Of a stretch of DNA of 55,317 nucleotides, positions 9,013 to 18,455 are shown piece by piece. The DNA is from Synechococcales cyanobacterium S06. GTDB lineage: Bacteria; Cyanobacteriota; Cyanobacteriia; Cyanobacteriales; JAABRE01. The stretch spans positions 1 through 55,317 of the forward strand of contig JAABRE010000028.1 in NCBI GenBank assembly GCA_011391125.1. The letters are read 5' to 3'. The notes beneath the pieces are model-generated. The model did no database searches. It was not told the DNA's origin and saw only the letters and a program-made list of their open reading frames with translations. The translations under genes and the position numbers were made by a program. Every line of letters starts with the position of its first letter. The first letter of the stretch is position 1.

Positions 9013-11126
9013 CTCAAGGAAAAACTCGCCCAATTGTGCACATCCAAGGCATAAAATTCGGGGTTACTTCCTCCTAAGTCACGACTTACAGCACTTGCTG
9101 TATCTAGGTCTTCTAAAAGGGAGTTAGCGACTTTGACGGGGTCGGAAATTTCCAATAATTTTTCGACTCCTCCTTGAAATTGTTTCATTTGACCTAAAAC
9201 CGTTAAAGTTTCTTGAAAAGGTGCTTTACTAAAGATAATCGTAGTTTGAGTGATTCCTTCTCGGCCAGAGATTCTCCAATCAAAGGCCTGTTCTGGTTCG
9301 GGAAAAATCACGGTTTGACTCGGAGAAATTAAACCAAAATCTTCGGGGTTTTCGGGGAGATAAATACTAAAAGGATGGCCTTTGGAATTGATTCCAACTA
9401 ATAGAAAATAGAGGGAATCATTGCTATAATTTTCGAGACGATACTGTATTTTTGTCCCGGTTTTTAATGTATTTGAACGGGAATTAAGAGAAGAAGATTG
9501 AGTATTAGAATTTAAAGAATTAGGGGAATAACGTTTAGTTTGTAATTGTAAAATTGTTTGTTTATCAGGTTCAATAGTTTCTAAAGATACCTTTACTCCT
9601 AAACAAGAAGAGTTATTATTAATAGTTAAATTCCATATTTTAGCTGCCAAAAGATTGTTTAAATTACTTTCTAAACGTTTGACTGCTAATTTTACTGCTT
9701 CATTAGCTACTCCGAGGGTATTTGGTAATGAAACACCATTAATATCTAAAATTTGATAATTTTGACCATTGGTTTTGGTGAAAATACAATCGGCGAATTG
9801 TTCACCTTTATTTACCACTAAAGAAACTGCATCAATCACCGAAAAAGCACTGGTGGAATCGACTTTTTCTATGCGACTTAATTCGGAATCTAACGCAACA
9901 GTTAAACTGATATTTTTCGGGATCATTCTAATCCATTCTTGGACAAATTTTCCCACTAAATTAGTAGTTTCACCTTCTACTTTTGCCGAGAAATTTAATC
10001 CGAATTGAGACTGAATTTGCAGTTTTTCTGCTGAATTTAATACCGTTAACCAGGAGTTAATTCCGTAATTTTGGATCAGATTATGGGGTAATCCTAGTAA
10101 TTTGACTTTTACGATATTCTTATCTTCTAATTTGGTAATAATTCCCTCTGCTCCTTCTTGTTGTTCGGGTAAAAGATAGTAGGTAAAGATGGCCGATTGA
10201 CTATTACCTATAAGTTGACAAGATTGAGTATTATTAGTTATTTTCTCGATTTGGGAATTAACTATTTGATAAGTTGTCTGAATAGTGCTAGCTGTGGAGA
10301 TTTGCCATAAATATTGGCTTAAATAATAGGTAAATAAACCGGCCGAAGTTCCCTTTAATTCCATTTCTCTAGCGACTTGATTTTCTTGGGCGGAAATTAA
10401 CCTGATTCCGGGGAAAACTGACTGTTGTTTATTCGATTTTTGGCGCTCTAATGTATTATTATTAATAAGTTCTGTTAACCAGCTAAGTTCGTCAGGATTA
10501 AGATTATTGGCCGGAGGTAGATTAAGCGATCGCCCTAACAGAATTCCCTTATTTAAGGATTCATTTGCTTGAAAACTGGTATCAAAAACCATGGTTAATT
10601 TATTAGTTAAAAGTGAGCGACCTAATAGTGCTAAAGTAGTTAATAATATATCATTGGCCAGATCTCTATTATTACTATCTACGGGAACTAAACTATTAAC
10701 TAATTGCTCATTATCGGGGTTATTTAAGTCAGGAAAATTTACTTGGCTACCATAACCACTAAAATGAAAAACCACCACATCGCCGGATTTTGCTTGTTTA
10801 ATAAGATGTTCATTAAAGGTGGTTTCAATCTGGTTACGAGTCGCTGATTTATTTGTTAAAGTAATAATATCTTGGGGCTGAAATCCAAAACGATGAATTA
10901 ACAATTCCCGTTGCAATTCCACATCCGTTAAACATCCTTTTAAAGAGGGAAAAGAACCATAATTATTAATACCAATTAATAAAGCTAATTTTCTGGTGGT
11001 TGGTTCTGCTAAAGTTTGGTAATATTTTGTTAATTTAGGATTTTTAACCAAAGAAAAGTCACCAATTCCTAAACTTAATAATCCGAATCCTGCTCCTTGT
11101 AAAAAAGTTCGTCGTTTAATCTTCAT
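8988..11126 (-). CDS. Caspase-like (orthocaspase/metacaspase family) protein, catalytic dyad missing
   Basis: The 712-residue protein starts with a twin-arginine-like signal (KRRTFLQGAGFGLLSLG), so export to periplasm or thylakoid lumen is likely. Residues 45-290 match the p20 caspase fold: RKLALLIGINNYGSFPSLKGC, then DVVVFHFSGYGSQV. The usual His of HxxGHG is Tyr125 (HFSGYGS). The usual Cys of DTCYSG is replaced in FDTSFQA (Ser184). Such Tyr/Ser variants are known among cyanobacterial orthocaspases and should be proteolytically inactive. The remaining ~400 residues are a cyanobacterial extension, partly DUF4384-like (LYFLLVGINSKGHPFSIYLP). A binding or signalling role is inference. Confidence 0.88.
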   Translation of the reverse strand: MKIKRRTFLQGAGFGLLSLGIGDFSLVKNPKLTKYYQTLAEPTTRKLALLIGINNYGSFPSLKGCLTDVELQRELLIHRFGFQPQDIITLTNKSATRNQIETTFNEHLIKQAKSGDVVVFHFSGYGSQVNFPDLNNPDNEQLVNSLVPVDSNNRDLANDILLTTLALLGRSLLTNKLTMVFDTSFQANESLNKGILLGRSLNLPPANNLNPDELSWLTELINNNTLERQKSNKQQSVFPGIRLISAQENQVAREMELKGTSAGLFTYYLSQYLWQISTASTIQTTYQIVNSQIEKITNNTQSCQLIGNSQSAIFTYYLLPEQQEGAEGIITKLEDKNIVKVKLLGLPHNLIQNYGINSWLTVLNSAEKLQIQSQFGLNFSAKVEGETTNLVGKFVQEWIRMIPKNISLTVALDSELSRIEKVDSTSAFSVIDAVSLVVNKGEQFADCIFTKTNGQNYQILDINGVSLPNTLGVANEAVKLAVKRLESNLNNLLAAKIWNLTINNNSSCLGVKVSLETIEPDKQTILQLQTKRYSPNSLNSNTQSSSLNSRSNTLKTGTKIQYRLENYSNDSLYFLLVGINSKGHPFSIYLPENPEDFGLISPSQTVIFPEPEQAFDWRISGREGITQTTIIFSKAPFQETLTVLGQMKQFQGGVEKLLEISDPVKVANSLLEDLDTASAVSRDLGGSNPEFYALDVHNWASFSLSYSISKSN

Positions 11127-11203
11127 ATTTTTGAGAAAATATCTTTTTCATTTCTTATTTTTCCACCATTGTTCATGGTCAATTGTCAATTGTCAATTGT
11201 TTG

Positions 11204-12109
11204 TTAATAGCTAATTTCATCGGATTGATAATTGGGCGGTTCTATATGAATTAAGGTTCTAACAGGCGCAAAACGTTGTTGTAAAATAGTTTCCACATCT
11301 TCGGTAATTTGATGGGCGGTTTCCACATCACCAGCTTTAACAATCAAGTGCATTTCGATAAATACTTGTCTTCCCAACATTCCACGAGAAGCAATATTAT
11401 GACAGTTTACCACTCCGTTAACTTCCATGACCACTCGATGAATGTCCTCGGGAGCAATGGCCATTTCATCCACCAACCAAGGTAAATTTTCTCGTAAGAC
11501 TTCCCAACCACTTTTAAACACCAAAATAGCCACTGGAAAGGCTAAAATTACGTCTAACCATTGTAATTGGGGTATATTTAAAACTCTAGCTTGCCAAAGT
11601 CCGATTAAACCGGTTAAAACCATGATAGTTACCCACACATCACTCATGGTATGTTTAGCATCCGCAATTAAGATGGGACTACCCAATTTTTGCCCCACAT
11701 TTCTCTCATAAAAAGCGACAAAAATATTAACTCCTAATACCATTAATAAAATCCATAATTCACCGGGATTAATATTAACTACGGTAATACCATTTAAAAT
11801 ACGATCAATCGCACCTTTTAAAATTTCAAAACAAGCAATGCCTAAAAAAGCACTAATACCTAAAGCGCCCAAAGCTTCAAATTTTTGATGGCCATAGGGA
11901 TGATCTCGATCAGGTTGAGGAGAAGAAAAACGCATAGCGACCAAGCCTAAAACATTATTAGCACTATCGGTAACACTATGCAAAGCATCAGCTTGTAAAC
12001 TTAAAGCTCCTGTGGCTAATCCTACTACCCATTTTAAAATCATCACAAATAAATTAAGTAGTAAAGTAATAATTAAAACTTTATTTACCTCAGAGCGAAT
12101 ATCCTTCAT
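11204..12109 (-). CDS. Cation diffusion facilitator (CDF) metal transporter
   Basis: An inner-membrane divalent metal/proton antiporter, about 301 residues, with six predicted membrane helices and a C-terminal cytoplasmic regulatory domain (residues ~210-300). Metal-site residues are visible in TM2 (ADALHSVTDSANN, HxxxD) and TM5 (ADAKHTMSDVW). The motif DHPYGHQKFE between TM2 and TM3 is classic for the family. The ATG at 12109 (MKDIRSEVNK) is preferred over an in-frame TTG at 12121. Zn, Fe, Mn or Co specificity cannot be decided from sequence alone; the HD-HD layout suggests Zn or Fe. Confidence 0.92.
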   Translation of the reverse strand: MKDIRSEVNKVLIITLLLNLFVMILKWVVGLATGALSLQADALHSVTDSANNVLGLVAMRFSSPQPDRDHPYGHQKFEALGALGISAFLGIACFEILKGAIDRILNGITVVNINPGELWILLMVLGVNIFVAFYERNVGQKLGSPILIADAKHTMSDVWVTIMVLTGLIGLWQARVLNIPQLQWLDVILAFPVAILVFKSGWEVLRENLPWLVDEMAIAPEDIHRVVMEVNGVVNCHNIASRGMLGRQVFIEMHLIVKAGDVETAHQITEDVETILQQRFAPVRTLIHIEPPNYQSDEISY

Positions 12110-12221
12110 AATAGACAGCAAGTTAAATCAGTGTTATCTAATTTTAAAAGATTTAGGTTATAATTTGCTTAACTAATGTTGTTTAAATTAGATAATAAGT
12201 TGTTTGAAAAGTAGAAAAATT

Positions 12222-13196
12222 ATGAACAATAATACAGAAGAAAAAGCTTGGTGGAATCGTCCTTTATCTGGTCAAGATAGTCTTTGGGATCTAGTTTTTA
12301 GTCGTCAGGAGAAAGTAGAAGTACCTGAAGATGCACTCACTTTGCATAAAAATTATATGGCGGAATTTAAAAATATTGCCGTAATGTGCAGAAGTTTAGA
12401 TTCGCAAAAATTCAATGGAGCTGACTTTTTATTTTTATTGAAAATAAGAAGTTTTTTAATCAAAAATGTTGGCGATTATCAAGGATTACAAAATAGTGCT
12501 GATCTTTTAGAAGTTGCTATTAAAGCTAAAAATAGCTTTTTGGCCATTGACCAAGCAGAATTACAATATCGTGGACTAAGTCAGCAAAAGTTTTATGAGC
12601 GCATAATTACACTTTTAAGTAGGAATTTAGAAAGGGAAGAATTTAAGACCGAAGTTAAACAGGAATTAGAACGTATTTTACCAGACGTAAAATCAGATGA
12701 AGGTCAAGAAGCCTTACACAATTACGAAAAACACCTTGAACTATTATCTGAAAATGATTTAGGTCTCAAACTTCTATCTTTATTTAAACAGTATAGCCTG
12801 GCTGACTATTCTATTCTTAATCGGGTGGTAGAAATCATGGCGACATTGGAAAAAGAAACCTTAACTGATAGCCAACTATTAGTTAGTTTGGTGGAAAAAA
12901 ATTATGATGTTTTTGAAAAATTAGCGCCCATTATTGGGATTCAAGGAAGCAAACTGAACCAGAAAACTTTTGTCAGAATCATTCAATATCTGGCTTTAAA
13001 AGATAGACATGGAGATTCCTATAAACAATTTGAAAGCTTAATTATTACCCTCAAAGATTGGAAAAAAGCTTACGATTGTGTTAGTTTACTTCGTGGACAA
13101 TATTCTCCTGAAGAATACAATCTTCCACCGGAATTTAAACAAGATTACCCTGCACTTGATATTTACAGAAAGTATGAAAATTACCTAGAAGAATAG
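12222..13196 (+). CDS. Conserved hypothetical protein, soluble member of a tandem paralogue pair
   Basis: A 324-residue protein starting MNNNTEEKAWWNRPLSGQDS, predicted almost entirely alpha-helical. It has no signal peptide, and a short helical-repeat character is possible. It is clearly paralogous over its full length to residues ~130-451 of the next gene, sharing WWNRPL, FLKIRS, KNSFLAIDQ, LGLKLLSLF, KLAPIIG, RHGDSYKQ/RHRDSYRE and LKDWKKAYD. The pair looks like a tandem duplication in which only the downstream copy carries an N-terminal membrane module. Function is unknown. Confidence 0.75.
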   Translation: MNNNTEEKAWWNRPLSGQDSLWDLVFSRQEKVEVPEDALTLHKNYMAEFKNIAVMCRSLDSQKFNGADFLFLLKIRSFLIKNVGDYQGLQNSADLLEVAIKAKNSFLAIDQAELQYRGLSQQKFYERIITLLSRNLEREEFKTEVKQELERILPDVKSDEGQEALHNYEKHLELLSENDLGLKLLSLFKQYSLADYSILNRVVEIMATLEKETLTDSQLLVSLVEKNYDVFEKLAPIIGIQGSKLNQKTFVRIIQYLALKDRHGDSYKQFESLIITLKDWKKAYDCVSLLRGQYSPEEYNLPPEFKQDYPALDIYRKYENYLEE

Positions 13197-13206
13197 ATTG
13201 CCGAAT

Positions 13207-13238
13207 CATTTATGGATTGGTTTATAAATCCATAAATG
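13207..13238. terminator. 12-bp hairpin after the first paralogue
   Basis: CATTTATGGATT (13207-13218) and its complement AATCCATAAATG (13227-13238) form a perfect 12-bp stem with an 8-nt loop, eleven bases after the stop. There is no uridine tract directly behind it, so its use as an intrinsic terminator is tentative. Confidence 0.4.
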
Positions 13239-13334
13239 AAGCAAAAAAAATTTTACTGAAATAAATTAAAAAAACTGCATAAATTATTATTTCTGTCAGG
13301 ATAGATCAGTAATCCATTTCTTGAGATTTGATCT

Positions 13335-14690
13335 ATGAATACTAATTTGGCGAAAATGCTTGTGATTGCTAGTGTTTCGGTGGTTGGCTTAACTGTTGGG
13401 GAAGGAAGTTTGGCAAAATCATCTGATCTAATTGCCCAAAATAAGGACATTGAAGAATTAAAACAGCTTGACCAAGAGAAAAGAAAGCAACAGGAAGATT
13501 TAAACAAAAAATTAGAGGTACTTGACAAGATAAATAAATCACCCACAGAAAACCCAAGTAAATCACCCACTTTGGCCGATATAGCCGAGGAAAGTCCCTC
13601 TAATTGGCTGTTAACTTTAGCCATCATGGGGGGCTCTGGAGTTGCGGGAATTGCCGGTTTATCGTTATTTCGCACTGTCCTAATCCACTTACTGGTCAAC
13701 AAAGAGGAACAGGCCAAGTTGTTAAAACTAGCCGCACACGAACAACCTTGGTGGAATCGTCCTTTACTTGGTCCGAATAGTCTTTTCGATTTTGTTTTTA
13801 CAGGCAAGAAAGCCTATGTGCCGGATGATGCAATTACCCTCTATAAAACGTATTTGGGAGAATTGAACAGTATTGGGGCGATCGCCAAATCCCAAGATTT
13901 AGAAAAATTTAATAGTCAAGATTTCCTTTCTTTCCTGAAAATTAGGAGTTATTTTCTCAAAGATGAGGGAGATTATGAGGGGTTAAAAGAGAGTACAGAT
14001 TTGTTAGATGTGGCAATAAAATCGAAAAACAGCTTTTTGGCCATTGACCAAACCGAGTTACGTTATCAAGGTCGCAAACAACAGGAATTTTATCAGAATG
14101 TTGCGAATTTATTGGGTCAAGAATTAGACAAAGAGAGCTTTATTATTAAAGTTCAAGAACAATTAGAATTAGTGTTACTGGAGGTAAAATCAGAAGAAGG
14201 AAAACAAGCATTACAAAATTATCAAGAAGAGTTAAAAATTCTCTCTGAAGCTGAACTAGGATTAAAACTTCTCAGTTTATTTAAAGCTTATAATTTAAGT
14301 GACTTTAACATTCTAATTCGAGTCTCAGAAATTCTAGATCCTTTAGAAAAATCCGTCTTAACTGATACTAAAGAGTTAATTATTCCGATTATGAAAGATT
14401 ATCAAATCTTTGAAAAATTAGCACCAATTATCGGACTTCCTAAAAACAAAGTTAATCCCAAAATTTTTGCTATTATTCTTCAATACATTGCTTTACAAGA
14501 CAGACATCGGGATTCCTATCGGGAATATGCCAATTTAATTAGAACTTTAAAAGATTGGAAAAATGCCTATGATTCTCTTATTTTAGTTCGTGAACAATAT
14601 CACACAGAAGAATATAAAATACCTGCCGAATTTAAAGAACAATTAGTAGGTGAGGAGATTTATAATAAATACAAATTTTACTTAGATTAG
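13335..14690 (+). CDS. Conserved hypothetical membrane-anchored paralogue
   Basis: A 451-residue protein. Residues 1-28 look like a signal or signal-anchor (MNTNLAKMLVIASVSVVGLT). Residues ~40-65 are a charged coiled coil (IEELKQLDQEKRKQQEDLNK), residues ~88-117 contain a hydrophobic segment (WLLTLAIMGGSGVAGIAGLS), and residues ~130-451 are the helical domain shared with the preceding gene. The arrangement suggests an envelope-anchored version of a soluble neighbour. No catalytic motif was recognised. It lies 138 bp downstream of its paralogue with a hairpin between them. Confidence 0.75.
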   Translation: MNTNLAKMLVIASVSVVGLTVGEGSLAKSSDLIAQNKDIEELKQLDQEKRKQQEDLNKKLEVLDKINKSPTENPSKSPTLADIAEESPSNWLLTLAIMGGSGVAGIAGLSLFRTVLIHLLVNKEEQAKLLKLAAHEQPWWNRPLLGPNSLFDFVFTGKKAYVPDDAITLYKTYLGELNSIGAIAKSQDLEKFNSQDFLSFLKIRSYFLKDEGDYEGLKESTDLLDVAIKSKNSFLAIDQTELRYQGRKQQEFYQNVANLLGQELDKESFIIKVQEQLELVLLEVKSEEGKQALQNYQEELKILSEAELGLKLLSLFKAYNLSDFNILIRVSEILDPLEKSVLTDTKELIIPIMKDYQIFEKLAPIIGLPKNKVNPKIFAIILQYIALQDRHRDSYREYANLIRTLKDWKNAYDSLILVREQYHTEEYKIPAEFKEQLVGEEIYNKYKFYLD

Positions 14691-14702
14691 TTAAATTTGT
14701 GG

Positions 14703-14721
14703 AGCAGGCATCTGGCCTGCT
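14703..14721. repeat. AGCAGGC-ATCTG-GCCTGCT hairpin
   Basis: A perfect 7-bp stem (AGCAGGC/GCCTGCT) with a 5-nt loop directly after the preceding stop. It may act as a terminator or be a small dispersed palindrome; a T-rich stretch starts about 10 nt later. Confidence 0.5.
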
Positions 14722-14761
14722 GTATAATTAAATTGTTATTTTTAATGAGAAAATTTTGCTT

Positions 14762-15097
14762 ATGTCACCATTAACAATTAATTTACTTCAAGGAGCAGTT
14801 AGTTTCAGTTTTACTCCCGAAGCTGCTGAAAAATTGCAAGGAGAAATTGCCATCTTAATGAATAGTTTAAAAGCAATTGCCGTCCATGGTGGAGGTCGTC
14901 CCACTCCTCAAAAAGCGATGGAATATCGTTATACTGGAGATGTTTTTTTAGAAGTTTTTTGTAATCCGAATATTTATGCTAGTCCTTTTGCTGCTAAAGT
15001 TTTATTGACGATTAGAGACGAGCGTCTAAAAATTACCACCGAAGCAGAATTAACCCGGTTAATAGAAGATTTATCAACTTATTTGGCACAATTTTAA
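14762..15097 (+). CDS. Conserved cyanobacterial protein of unknown function
   Basis: A 111-residue soluble protein beginning MSPLTINLLQGAVSFSFTPE. The middle carries KAIAVHGGGRPTPQKAMEYR followed by TGDVFLEVFCNP and a C-terminal helix-rich TIRDERLKITTEAELTRLI. I recognise the style of a conserved cyanobacterial family but no named domain. The ATG at 14762 is chosen over an in-frame TTG two codons upstream. It stands alone between two hairpin-containing spacers. Confidence 0.7.
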   Translation: MSPLTINLLQGAVSFSFTPEAAEKLQGEIAILMNSLKAIAVHGGGRPTPQKAMEYRYTGDVFLEVFCNPNIYASPFAAKVLLTIRDERLKITTEAELTRLIEDLSTYLAQF

Positions 15098-15202
15098 GTA
15101 AAAACAAGCTCTTAATTTTTAATTATTAACTAAGATCAATTAAGTTAATGTTTTAGTTAATAATTTAAAGCTTATTCTTTTACTTATTACTTTTTACTTC
15201 CA

Positions 15203-15430
15203 TTAATCATTATCCCATTTTTGACAACCAATCAAATCGCAAATGCGATCTCTTAATAAATAATCCCATTTTTCTAATTCATTTTCCACCCATTGCCACT
15301 CACGGGCTGGAATATAATCACAAAGGGTATAAATATGCTGTTGAAGACTTATTTTCCCTTTATCTACCAGTTGTCTTGCTTCATCTTGGATAATTTCGAT
15401 GGAATAAGGATGCAATGTTGCTGTAGTCAT
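15203..15430 (-). CDS. DUF4327-like small protein, copy 1
   Basis: A 75-residue protein with the pattern IQDEARQLVDKGKISLQQHI...LCDYIPAREWQWVENELEKWDYLLRDRICDLIG. It resembles a small cyanobacteria-specific family that I identify as DUF4327. It is a close paralogue of the gene 98 bp upstream on the same strand, with more than half of positions matching by eye and the same end WDND. Function is unknown. GGAGAC just before the ATG is a plausible ribosome binding site. Confidence 0.78.
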   Translation of the reverse strand: MTTATLHPYSIEIIQDEARQLVDKGKISLQQHIYTLCDYIPAREWQWVENELEKWDYLLRDRICDLIGCQKWDND

Positions 15431-15527
15431 GGGAAGTCTCCTTCTGATTAATAAGACTTGGTTAATAATTCGTTAATCCTAATTTTTCTAACTAAATTTA
15501 GATTCAATTGGTGAAATAATTTCTTTT

Positions 15528-15767
15528 TTAGTCGTTATCCCAGTTTTGATTGGGAATTAAGTCACTAATCTGATCTCTTAATAAAAAATCGGATTTTTCC
15601 AATTCACATTCCACATACACCCACTCACGAGCAGGGATATATTGACATAATACATAAATGGGCTGATGACGGCTTACTGTGCCTTTTTCTACCAGTTGAC
15701 GTGCTTCATCTTTAATCATGGTGATGTCGTAATGGGCTTTGGGTGCTACTAATGTTGTTGATGACAT
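15528..15767 (-). CDS. DUF4327-like small protein, copy 2
   Basis: A 79-residue protein beginning MSSTTLVAPKAHYDITMIKD and sharing EARQLVEKG, IYVLCQYIPAREW and LLRDQISDLI with the downstream copy. The ATG at 15767 fits the family length; an upstream in-frame start would add eleven unrelated residues. The two genes form a tandem duplication, probably transcribed together. About 240 bp lie between this start and the next gene, with no feature I can identify. Confidence 0.8.
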   Translation of the reverse strand: MSSTTLVAPKAHYDITMIKDEARQLVEKGTVSRHQPIYVLCQYIPAREWVYVECELEKSDFLLRDQISDLIPNQNWDND

Positions 15768-16010
15768 GAACTTTAACCTTTTAAATGTGCTTATGAACAA
15801 TATAACTGAAAAAACCAGAATAGTGACATTTTTTTGCAGTATATTTAGTTACATTTTTCCATAATTCCCCTTAAAGACATCTATCCTAGGGAAGAAACTC
15901 AGAAAAACTACTTATTGTCTTAATCTCTTACAAACTAGCTCAAATCCTTAAGAAATAAAGGTTATTGTTCTTTCTTTGAGGATTATGTCCAATTTAATGG
16001 AGTTGGTTCT

Positions 16011-17597
16011 TTACATAAATTCTCCTGGGTGTAAGTCAGAAAATCTTGACACACCGAATAGGGTTTCCAGTGCTATGGTTTGAGCTTGCTCCATTTGACC
16101 AAAGGTAAATACCCACGGTATTTCCAGCGAAATTTCCCCTTTTAACCAATCCAAAACATAAGGACTACCATAAACCACTAATCCCTTAATTGCAACCTTG
16201 TCTAAGGCTTTTTTGAGCCATTGCTGGGTATTTTTACTTAATCCTGCGCTGCCCCGAAAAGGATTACCCCTCGTAAATAGTTGCAAAAGACCGATTTCTT
16301 CTAGGTTTTCTGGGACTTGATTTTGCTCTCTGACTTGCATTTGATAGCCTAATTTTTGTGGTATGGCAATAGCTGGGCAGGAAGGGGCAAGAAAGTCACA
16401 TTTTAGCAAATCATCGATCAAAATCAAATTAATGGGCAAAACAGGGCTTATAGGTGGAGATATAGGCACATTTAAACTGGTCTGCACCCCTTTTTTTATG
16501 ATTTCGGCTGCCGTGTGGACAGCTTCAGGTTTAGCAATTTGATCAAGATCTATTTTCTGTTGCTGTATTTTTCCTTTAGCTTGCCAAATCCGTTGTAAAG
16601 ATTGATCAATACGATCTTTGCTGATTCGACCGGAGCAAACTGCTTCGTAAACTGAGTTTAGCGCCATTTCCGGATCAGCAGGCATTAATAAAAGATCGGC
16701 TCCAGCCTCGATCGCCATGACGCTAATTTCGGTTAAACTGGCATAATTGGCGACTCCGGCCATAATCAAAGCATCTGTAACAATCAACCCCTGAAAACCT
16801 AATTTTTCCCGAAGTTGACCCGTTAAACAGGCATGAGAAAGAGTTGCCGGGCGTTGATCATCCCAGGTAGATATGATTAAATGTGCCGTCATAACGCTAT
16901 CAACGCCAACGGAAATCGCTTTTTGGAAGGGTGGCAATTCAACCTTGGCGAGGCGATCGAGATCGTGGGGAATAACAGGTAAAGTTAAATGGGAATCGGA
17001 GGCTGTGTCACCATGGCCAGGAAAGTGCTTGGCGGTGGTTAAAATAGGGTAAGATTGGGTACCCTTGATAAAAGCGGCGCCCAATTCGCCTACCAGGTCA
17101 GGAGTATCCCCAAAAGCGCGAATATTGATGACGGGGTTTTCAGGATTATTATTAACGTCAACAATTGGTGCTAAAATCCAGTTAATCCCGATCGCCAACG
17201 CTTCCTGAGCCGTAATTGCGCCCATTTTCCTAGCATATTCTAGCGCCTTTGTCAAGTCTTTCTTGGCAATTGCCCCGATGTTCATTGGTGGTGGAAACCA
17301 AGTTGCGCCCGCAAATCTTTGTCCGACTCCTTCTTCAATATCCGCCGCAAAAAGAAGGGGAATATTACTCCATTGTTGCAGCTTTTGAGTTCTCAAAGAG
17401 ATTTCCGCGGCACTTCCTCCGAGTAAAATTACTCCCCCAATTTTAAGGTCTTCTAACCAATATTTTAACTGAGAATTGCTTGCTTCCCATACCGGATAAC
17501 GCCTTTGATGGTCGAACCAATGACCCGTGGCACGCACTACGATCATTTGTCCAATTTTTTCCTTAAGAGTCAGACTGTCTAAAGATGGTAATACCAT
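16011..17597 (-). CDS. Glycoside hydrolase family 3, beta-N-acetylhexosaminidase-like
   Basis: A 528-residue GH3 enzyme. The N-terminal TIM barrel (residues ~8-340) contains the NagZ-type loop KHFPGHGDTASDSHL (190-204), whose His is the general acid/base in NagZ enzymes, and the nucleophile Asp in VTDALIM (D275). A C-terminal Rossmann-like domain of ~180 residues follows, as in longer GH3 members. The likely role is removal of N-acetylglucosamine from peptidoglycan fragments; other beta-glycosides cannot be excluded. No signal peptide is evident. It starts 3 bp after rbfA and must be co-transcribed with it. Confidence 0.9.
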   Translation of the reverse strand: MVLPSLDSLTLKEKIGQMIVVRATGHWFDHQRRYPVWEASNSQLKYWLEDLKIGGVILLGGSAAEISLRTQKLQQWSNIPLLFAADIEEGVGQRFAGATWFPPPMNIGAIAKKDLTKALEYARKMGAITAQEALAIGINWILAPIVDVNNNPENPVINIRAFGDTPDLVGELGAAFIKGTQSYPILTTAKHFPGHGDTASDSHLTLPVIPHDLDRLAKVELPPFQKAISVGVDSVMTAHLIISTWDDQRPATLSHACLTGQLREKLGFQGLIVTDALIMAGVANYASLTEISVMAIEAGADLLLMPADPEMALNSVYEAVCSGRISKDRIDQSLQRIWQAKGKIQQQKIDLDQIAKPEAVHTAAEIIKKGVQTSLNVPISPPISPVLPINLILIDDLLKCDFLAPSCPAIAIPQKLGYQMQVREQNQVPENLEEIGLLQLFTRGNPFRGSAGLSKNTQQWLKKALDKVAIKGLVVYGSPYVLDWLKGEISLEIPWVFTFGQMEQAQTIALETLFGVSRFSDLHPGEFM

Positions 17598-17600
17598 AAT

Positions 17601-17990
17601 TTACTCAAGGTGATCGACTAACTGCTCTTTTTCTTTCTCCTGCTGGCGAATTTGATTAATTAGGTGGATCATGCGATCGCCTCTTTCCAGGGAAGTATCT
17701 TCAACAAATCTAATTTCCGGTGTGTGACGGATTTTAATTCTTTGCCCTAATTCATGGCGCACAAAACCAACAGTCGATTTTAAACCTTCCATGGTTTGGG
17801 CTTTGGCTTCGGGTGTACCATAAATACTGACGAATATTTTGGCGTGTTGCAAATCGCCGGCTACTTCCACATCCGTAATACTGACCATTCCAGCACCTAC
17901 CCGATCATCTTTGATACCGCTAATCAACATTTGACTAACTTCTCTCTTGATCTGGGCGGCGACACGCGAAACTCTACGATTATCGGCCAT
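17601..17990 (-). CDS. rbfA: Ribosome-binding factor A
   Basis: A 129-residue KH-like protein that binds the 30S subunit and helps mature the 5' end of 16S rRNA. It begins [20 protein letters not shown] and has the conserved [20 protein letters not shown] and [20 protein letters not shown]. The order rbfA then GH3, with the DUF751/Ycf33-like gene upstream on the same strand, is a familiar cyanobacterial arrangement. An HIP1 octamer (GCGATCGC) lies near its 3' end. Confidence 0.96.
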   Translation of the reverse strand: MADNRRVSRVAAQIKREVSQMLISGIKDDRVGAGMVSITDVEVAGDLQHAKIFVSIYGTPEAKAQTMEGLKSTVGFVRHELGQRIKIRHTPEIRFVEDTSLERGDRMIHLINQIRQQEKEKEQLVDHLE

Positions 17991-18115
17991 AATTGCCCCC
18001 TTTAAAATTGAATAAAATTGTTACTTTGTGGTGATAAAAGTTCCGCTAAATAATTGATAATAAACCCTAGATTACCTGGTTAACACAAATTATCAACTAA
18101 AATAATTATCAATGG

Positions 18116-18310
18116 TTAAAAACCTAACATAGCTCGTAAGGTAAAAACAAGAAACGTGAATCCTCCTACCAGTATGCCAATTAAGGCGATGGCTGTCAAG
18201 GGTTTGCGAAACAGTGGTTTAATTTTCTCAAAAAGAGCAAAAAAGATGCCTAAAATTAAACTAATTAAATAACGGGGATAACGAGCTACATTTTCAAAAA
18301 ATTCTTGCAT
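18116..18310 (-). CDS. DUF751 family (Ycf33-like) small membrane protein
   Basis: A 64-residue protein with two hydrophobic segments (residues ~13-25 and ~38-60) and the opening FENVARYPRYLISLILGIFF, characteristic of the Ycf33/DUF751 family of cyanobacteria and red-lineage plastids. Function is unknown. It lies upstream of rbfA on the same strand with a 125-bp gap. Confidence 0.85.
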   Translation of the reverse strand: MQEFFENVARYPRYLISLILGIFFALFEKIKPLFRKPLTAIALIGILVGGFTFLVFTLRAMLGF

Positions 18311-18455
18311 GGTTTTTAAATATTATTTACTTTATGCTAATCAGTTATTTTTATATAGCATATTTTTGGTCATAAGTCAAGAATTGCCCCTTAACTTTAT
18401 GTTAGGGTAAGCAAATTATGAACTTAAATATGGAAGTTAACCTTTTAGAGAAAAG

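Noticed and set aside
13253-13807. Minus-strand frame of 184 codons
   Set aside because: Antisense shadow of the better supported membrane-anchored paralogue; Ser/Phe-rich composition without family motifs.
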